Source: Rhypophila decipiens (taxonomy: Eukaryota > Ascomycota > Sordariomycetes > Sordariales > Naviculisporaceae). From it: DNA of 64,000 bases. Each line of letters opens with the position of its first letter. Positions within the stretch are counted from its first letter, which is position 1. Positions 59,892-64,000 of this stretch are shown here, piece after piece. The stretch spans positions 62,001 to 126,000 of the forward strand of contig MU858062.1 of assembly GCA_033297075.1 (NCBI GenBank), written 5' to 3'. The notes beneath the pieces are model-generated. The model did no database searches. It was not told where the DNA came from and saw only the letters and a list, made by a program, of their open reading frames with translations. The position numbers and the translations under genes were made by a program.

Positions 59892-60414
59892 TCACTCCTC
59901 AAGCTTCAACCCGGTACTCCGGTGCTGGTCCCGGATAAACTCCTCAATGTGCGGGTCATGCTCGGGTCTCTTGGGCGGGACACTCTCGGGCACCGGGGGC
60001 GGGTTTTGTTTCTCTTGTTTGTTATCTGGACTTGATCGGCCTAGGACCTTGGAGTGAATTGGTTCTGGGATGTATTGGGCCACTGTCGGGTGTTTCTCTT
60101 GTCAGTATATATATATACCTTATACCTGATATGTTCATAAGAGGGTACGTGTGAGTTTGCAGAAAAGGCTGCTTGGGATCAATATGCATGAGTAACTCAA
60201 TGCTAAGCAAGTGAATGGGGCTACGGCGAGCGATTGGTTGTAAGAGGAAAATAAAAACTATTGAAAACACACCTTTCTCAACAATCTTGGGCACCTGGCT
60301 TTCTGATTCCGGCTCGCTCTTTGGCGGGTTGCTAGCTTGACGGGCTGCTTCGTCGAGCTTGGCCTTGAAGTCGGCTGTGTCGGTTTTGGAGAGGTTATCT
60401 GAGGACGAGGACAT
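59892..60414 (-). CDS. Small hydrophilic protein of unknown function
   Basis: Two exons: 60414-60273 and 60082-59892, 110 residues, joined across a 190-nt intron (GTGTGT donor, CGACAG acceptor) that gives EKVAQYIPEP. No known domain recognised. It is charged and disordered-looking: Ser/Thr/Asp-rich start, KLDEAARQASNPP helix-like segment, a central VAQYIPEPIHSKVLG block that looks the most ordered, a Pro-rich linker and a final HIEEFIRDQHRSTGL helix. No signal peptide or membrane segment. The clean splice, ATG context and absence of stops support a real gene; the short length limits confidence. Confidence 0.6.
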
Positions 60415-61092
60415 GGTGGAGGATTCGTTGACTTGTGATACCAGTTGGTCTCTGATAGAGTGGTTGGTTCCTGGCTGAGTAGAGGGGCAGTTTATTATAC
60501 TCAGTTATGGTGATGGTCAAGCATAAAGAGACGACATTGAGCTGCTCAGATGTCCTCTTCTGTAAGTGCTAGCTACTGAATATGACGTCACAGCTGCTTG
60601 TGTCACCACTGATGTTCACAGGTCTTGGCATTATGTTTTCGAGGGAGAGAAAGGTCTCGGGATCCACAACTTCAGAGGTTTAAAAAACCGAGATTCAAAA
60701 ATAAAATAAAGTGATTTTAGAAGAGTCAGAATTGTATAGAATTACAGTATAAACTAATTCCTCTCTCAAATTGTACAACCATGGTAGTGTAGAGAGGTCC
60801 CTTGCAACGATCGAACCCCCTGTCCGGGGAATCCTGATCTGATAACTTTAATGCAAGCAACCCTTGCCAAGATTTTATCGCCGCTAAACCACTCATCAAC
60901 CCCCTCCAGCCCGCCCCTCCGAAATCCAGACCCGGCCGGACGGACCTGGAGAACCTTGCGGGCAAATAACTCCTGTTCCTGAATTTAAACCATATTCCAA
61001 TCTCCCCCTATATCCCTTGCTCGTCATCACTTCCAACCCGACAGCCAGTAAACTTCTCTCCTCAACAATCGTTCATATCCGCAGAAACAAAA
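60415..61092. other. Divergent promoter region, 110-aa gene/CobW
   Basis: About 680 bp between divergent starts. No gene, RNA or repeat recognised. Confidence 0.6.
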
Positions 61093-62220
61093 ATGACAGT
61101 CTCCTCAACAACTCCGGGTCCAATCCCAATAACAATAATAACCGGCTTCCTAGGCTCCGGCAAGACAACCCTAATCCTGAACCTCCTCCCCCAACTCAAA
61201 TCCTCCGCCAACCCGTCCTACAAACTCGCCCTCCTAAAGAATGAATTCGGCGATCTCGCCGTAGACAGCCAGCTCGCATCCAGCAGCGCAATCTCGGGCG
61301 TGCAAGAGCTCCTAAACGGATGCATATGCTGCAACCTCGTCGGTCAGCTCGGCCCCGCGCTGTCGGAACTCCGCGAGACGGTCAATCCCGACCGCATCAT
61401 CATCGAGACTAGCGGGAGTGCCTTCCCTGCTACGTTGGCTATGGAGGTGAACCGTCTTTCTAAATCCAACGAGGAAACTGGTGAAGGAGGGGGGTATGTA
61501 CTCGACGGGGTAGTCAGCGTCATCGACGTGGAGAACTGGAAGGGGTACGAAGACACGAGTTATACTGCGAAAATCCAGGCGAAATATACGGATCTGATTG
61601 TCTTTAACAAGTGGGAGGGGTGTGATGAGCGGCGGTTTGACGAGTGTCTGGATCGGGTGCATGATTTGGAGCTGGATCATGTGGCGTGGGTCAAGAGCGA
61701 TAAGGGATGGGTGGATATGGGTGTTGTTTTTGGGGTTGATGGCGGGTTGGCGAGGGACTTGACCGAGGAGCAGCATGGACATGGACATGATCATAAACAT
61801 GATCACCAGAGCGAGGTCGAGGTTTTGTCGATTGAGCTGAAGGGGACTGGTGGTGGTGGTGTTGATGCGGGGAAGTTGTCGACGTTGCTGAAGGCGGCTC
61901 CCAAGGACGAGGTTTATAGGATCAAGGCGGTCTTGACGATTGCCCCGGGGAGTGTGGTCAGGAACTCGGATGATGACTCGGCGGGGGATGATAAGGGAGG
62001 GAGGTACATTCTGAATTGGGCATTTGGGAGGTGGACTTTCACGCCCATCGGGCAAGACACGAGCGAGCATGAGTCGAGCAACGGGGTGTTGTTGAGGATG
62101 ACCATGATATTAGCACGGTACGAGAGCAACAAGTGGAAGAAGAAGCTCGAGGCTGGAGGCGTATTGGAGCTAGCTGGGGATGGTGAGAAGGGCGAGTTGG
62201 TGGTCAACAAGATTGCATAG
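61093..62220 (+). CDS. CobW/G3E GTPase, ZNG1-like zinc chaperone
   Basis: Single exon, 375 residues. P-loop GFLGSGKTT (18-26), the metal-binding CxCC motif GCICCN (76-81), SVIDVENW switch region and the guanine-specificity FNKWE (variant of NKxD). A His cluster (HGHGHDHKHDH) lies between the GTPase and the CobW C-terminal domain (RIKAVLTI ... GRWTFTP). G3E GTPases of this layout deliver metals to client enzymes; the eukaryotic ZNG1/CBWD group hands zinc to methionine aminopeptidase. The NKW in place of the NKxD Asp is a variation worth noting. The member of the group is inferred, the family is certain. Confidence 0.88.
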   Translation: MTVSSTTPGPIPITIITGFLGSGKTTLILNLLPQLKSSANPSYKLALLKNEFGDLAVDSQLASSSAISGVQELLNGCICCNLVGQLGPALSELRETVNPDRIIIETSGSAFPATLAMEVNRLSKSNEETGEGGGYVLDGVVSVIDVENWKGYEDTSYTAKIQAKYTDLIVFNKWEGCDERRFDECLDRVHDLELDHVAWVKSDKGWVDMGVVFGVDGGLARDLTEEQHGHGHDHKHDHQSEVEVLSIELKGTGGGGVDAGKLSTLLKAAPKDEVYRIKAVLTIAPGSVVRNSDDDSAGDDKGGRYILNWAFGRWTFTPIGQDTSEHESSNGVLLRMTMILARYESNKWKKKLEAGGVLELAGDGEKGELVVNKIA

Positions 62221-62581
62221 ACGGAATTGAATCATGGAGCGAAGGAGTTGGGGGATATAGAAGGCGGGATTTAAAAAGATTGATGTCTTTGTTGGACTTT
62301 GGGGCCCGACTGGGGTTATTATGAGGATGAGCAAGATTTTGAGCCTTTATCATATAGTGTCATTAAACCACAGATATAGATGAAATGATGAATGCAGACC
62401 ATGTTGGGGGCCGATCGTGATGGCCAACGATATTTCTCTTTGCAGTTCCAAAACGCCATAAAAACCAAAACCCAAAGACTTGCTGACGTGTATCAATCAG
62501 CAAGCCCCATGACAAAGACCAAATATTATAAAACAATAAAAATAACACCCATCACATCACAACAACTCAAAAAAAAAGGGG
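62221..62581. other. Convergent 3' flanks CobW/surface protein
   Basis: About 360 bp of AT-rich spacer with an A-run just before 62582. No gene seen. Confidence 0.6.
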
Positions 62582-63313
62582 TTAAAGTACAAGCAGACCA
62601 CCCAAAGCAACAGCAACAAGACCAGACACCAGCGCCAAACCAGTCTTCAAGCCAGCAGCACCAGCCGTCACAACAGGCGAGTGTCCATCCAAAGCAGGCG
62701 TTCCAGGAGCGCCAGCCCAGTCCTTGCCTGCCTCACCCTCAGTACCAGTAACCTCCCCATCAGCACCCTCCCCAGCCTCAGTGCCGCCCGGTCCAAAAGC
62801 GTGGTCCCCAAACTTGCCATGCCCATGTCCCGGCCCGAAACCAGGTCCGTATCCCTCCCCAGCGGCGCGGGTAGGCTCGGCAGTCATGGTCACGCCGTTC
62901 CCGTTGACGACAGCCGGCTCGGTGCCAAGCGCATTAGGGCAGGTGATGGTCTGGGTTGCTTCCTCGCAGACGTCGCAGACGACGGTGGTCACGTCAAAGT
63001 TGGGCAGGACAGAGGGGACCGTCCAGGCGGACTGGTCGCCCGAGCAGACCTGCGAGATGGTGTAGGTTGCTGTCCAGGCCGAGGTGGGACAGGCTGCGGG
63101 CATGGTGACGGTGTAGGTTGTTGTGAAGAGGACGCCTTGGCCGAGGCCGTGGGCGAGGGCCGACATTTCTGTTGGGAGCGGTTCGCATGATAGGAAGGTG
63201 GAGGTGACTGGGGCCAGGTGGCGGGCGATGTTTCTGCCGGATTGTTAGATCACTTGTCTTGTTGTTGTTGGTTAGATGGGGAAAAGGGAAGAGACATACC
63301 CGGCGTTGACCAT
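62582..63313 (-). CDS. Thr/Gly-rich surface-type protein with GPI-like tail
   Basis: Two exons: 63313-63300 (14 nt) and 63233-62582, 221 residues, joined across a 66-nt intron with CTAAC branch sites. Function not recognised. The middle has a Cys-bearing block rich in Thr and Val (TTTYTVTMPAACPTSAWTATYT, then VVCDVCEEATQTITCP), as seen in fungal adhesin-like and wall proteins. A Gly/Glu-rich linker follows, and the C-terminus is a hydrophobic stretch (GLALVSGLVAVALGGLLVL) of the GPI-signal type. Against secretion, the N-terminus MVNAGNIARHLAPVTS has no clear signal peptide, and no upstream ATG in the leader repairs this. The gene is convergent with the CobW gene. Confidence 0.7.
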
Positions 63314-64000
63314 TTTGAATGATGTTAGAAGGGTTGATTAGGGGGTATTATTACGACGAGGGAAAGGAGGTCTAAGTTCAACGAGTGACTGACTGGGAAA
63401 AGAATGAACGAATGTGGGTTGACAAGTTTTTACCCGTTGATTAAATGAGAGTGGTGAGGTCTGAAAGTATCCAAAAGGCCTGCCGCTTGTAAACACTCCC
63501 AGCCATCCTGTGGTCTGGCCATTATATAGAACTCGTTCTGGACCAACACACGCGTGATGATTTTGTTGTTCTTCATGTTATTCATACCGCGAAGAAATTG
63601 GAGGTTTCAGTTGAGACATGTCGTCGAGGCAGAAAAAGTGGTGGTGATAGGAATGGCGGGACGACCTGGGCATGGCATTCCACGCACCGTGTTTTGTGTC
63701 AGGTTGAAGCCTATCACGACTTTCCGAGTCTGAGACTCTTTGCATGTCCAGAGCAACCTCGGCCATTTCACCCGTCATCTCGAGCTGGGTAATGACGATC
63801 TGTCAAGGAGAATTGCAGTAGGAGCGGGAAAGGTTCCTCGGCCTCGCTCTCAACATGCCGGATTCCCGAGCAGCTGGATGATCGTCAGGCACGAGCGGTG
63901 GGTATATAAGAGCAAGTGAAAGGGTGTCCTCTTCTTGTGGTATTTGGGCTAGGAATCTACAGAGGCAATCTTTGTCTGAAGTGAGGCTATTCCCAGGGTG
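63314..64000. other. Right end of window, no gene seen
   Basis: About 690 bp holding the promoter of the surface-type protein gene. No coding sequence or RNA is supported up to the edge. Confidence 0.6.

Overview
The window is nuclear DNA of a filamentous ascomycete (Pezizomycotina, most likely a sordariomycete). Evidence: short introns (about 45-150 nt, one of 410 nt) with GT-AG ends and CTAAC/CTGAC branch sites, compact single genes on both strands separated by 0.3-2 kb, TTAGGG-type telomeric motifs, and proteins whose closest recognisable families are the filamentous-fungal forms. I reconstructed 24 protein-coding genes, 20 of them spliced; all junctions come from reading frame continuity and family similarity, not from transcripts.

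Layout: 1-16 kb holds the 3' part of a TFIIIC subunit gene (tfc1/sfc1), a tRNA-related SINE-like element, pwp2 (U3 snoRNP), septin cdc12, a mitochondrial pyruvate/branched-chain dehydrogenase kinase and the deubiquitinase ubp15/USP7. 16-30 kb holds tim22, the splicing factor prp45/SNW1, a p24 cargo receptor, a PhoD-like phosphatase, trimethyllysine dioxygenase (carnitine synthesis) and a polyol/sugar short-chain reductase. 30-45 kb holds calcineurin A, a GH76 DFG5/DCW1 wall mannosidase, a SET/Vps75-like histone chaperone, a DEDDy 3'-5' exonuclease, lsm5 and rpb11. 45-64 kb holds a 366-bp palindromic transposable element carrying telomere-like repeats, an AVT3-type vacuolar amino-acid transporter, the vacuolar cation-chloride cotransporter vhc1, a large unknown zinc-ribbon protein, a small unknown protein, a CobW/ZNG1-type GTPase and a surface-type Ser/Thr-rich protein.

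The genes are mostly housekeeping and unlinked in function: Pol II/III transcription, splicing (prp45, lsm5), ribosome biogenesis, mitochondrial import and metabolism, vacuolar transport, wall building and calcium signalling. There is no biosynthetic cluster, CRISPR array, rRNA or convincing intact tRNA gene. Several neighbours are divergent (pwp2/cdc12, kinase/ubp15, p24/PhoD, exonuclease/lsm5, AVT3/vhc1, unknown 110-aa gene/CobW) or convergent (cdc12/kinase, tim22/prp45, calcineurin/DFG5, lsm5/rpb11, CobW/surface protein).

I found no clearly new multi-gene system. The best leads are the telomere-motif palindromic MITE at 45.8-46.2 kb, the tRNA-like element at 2.5 kb, the uncharacterised zinc-ribbon protein at 55.4-58.9 kb, and two very small exons (12 and 18 nt).
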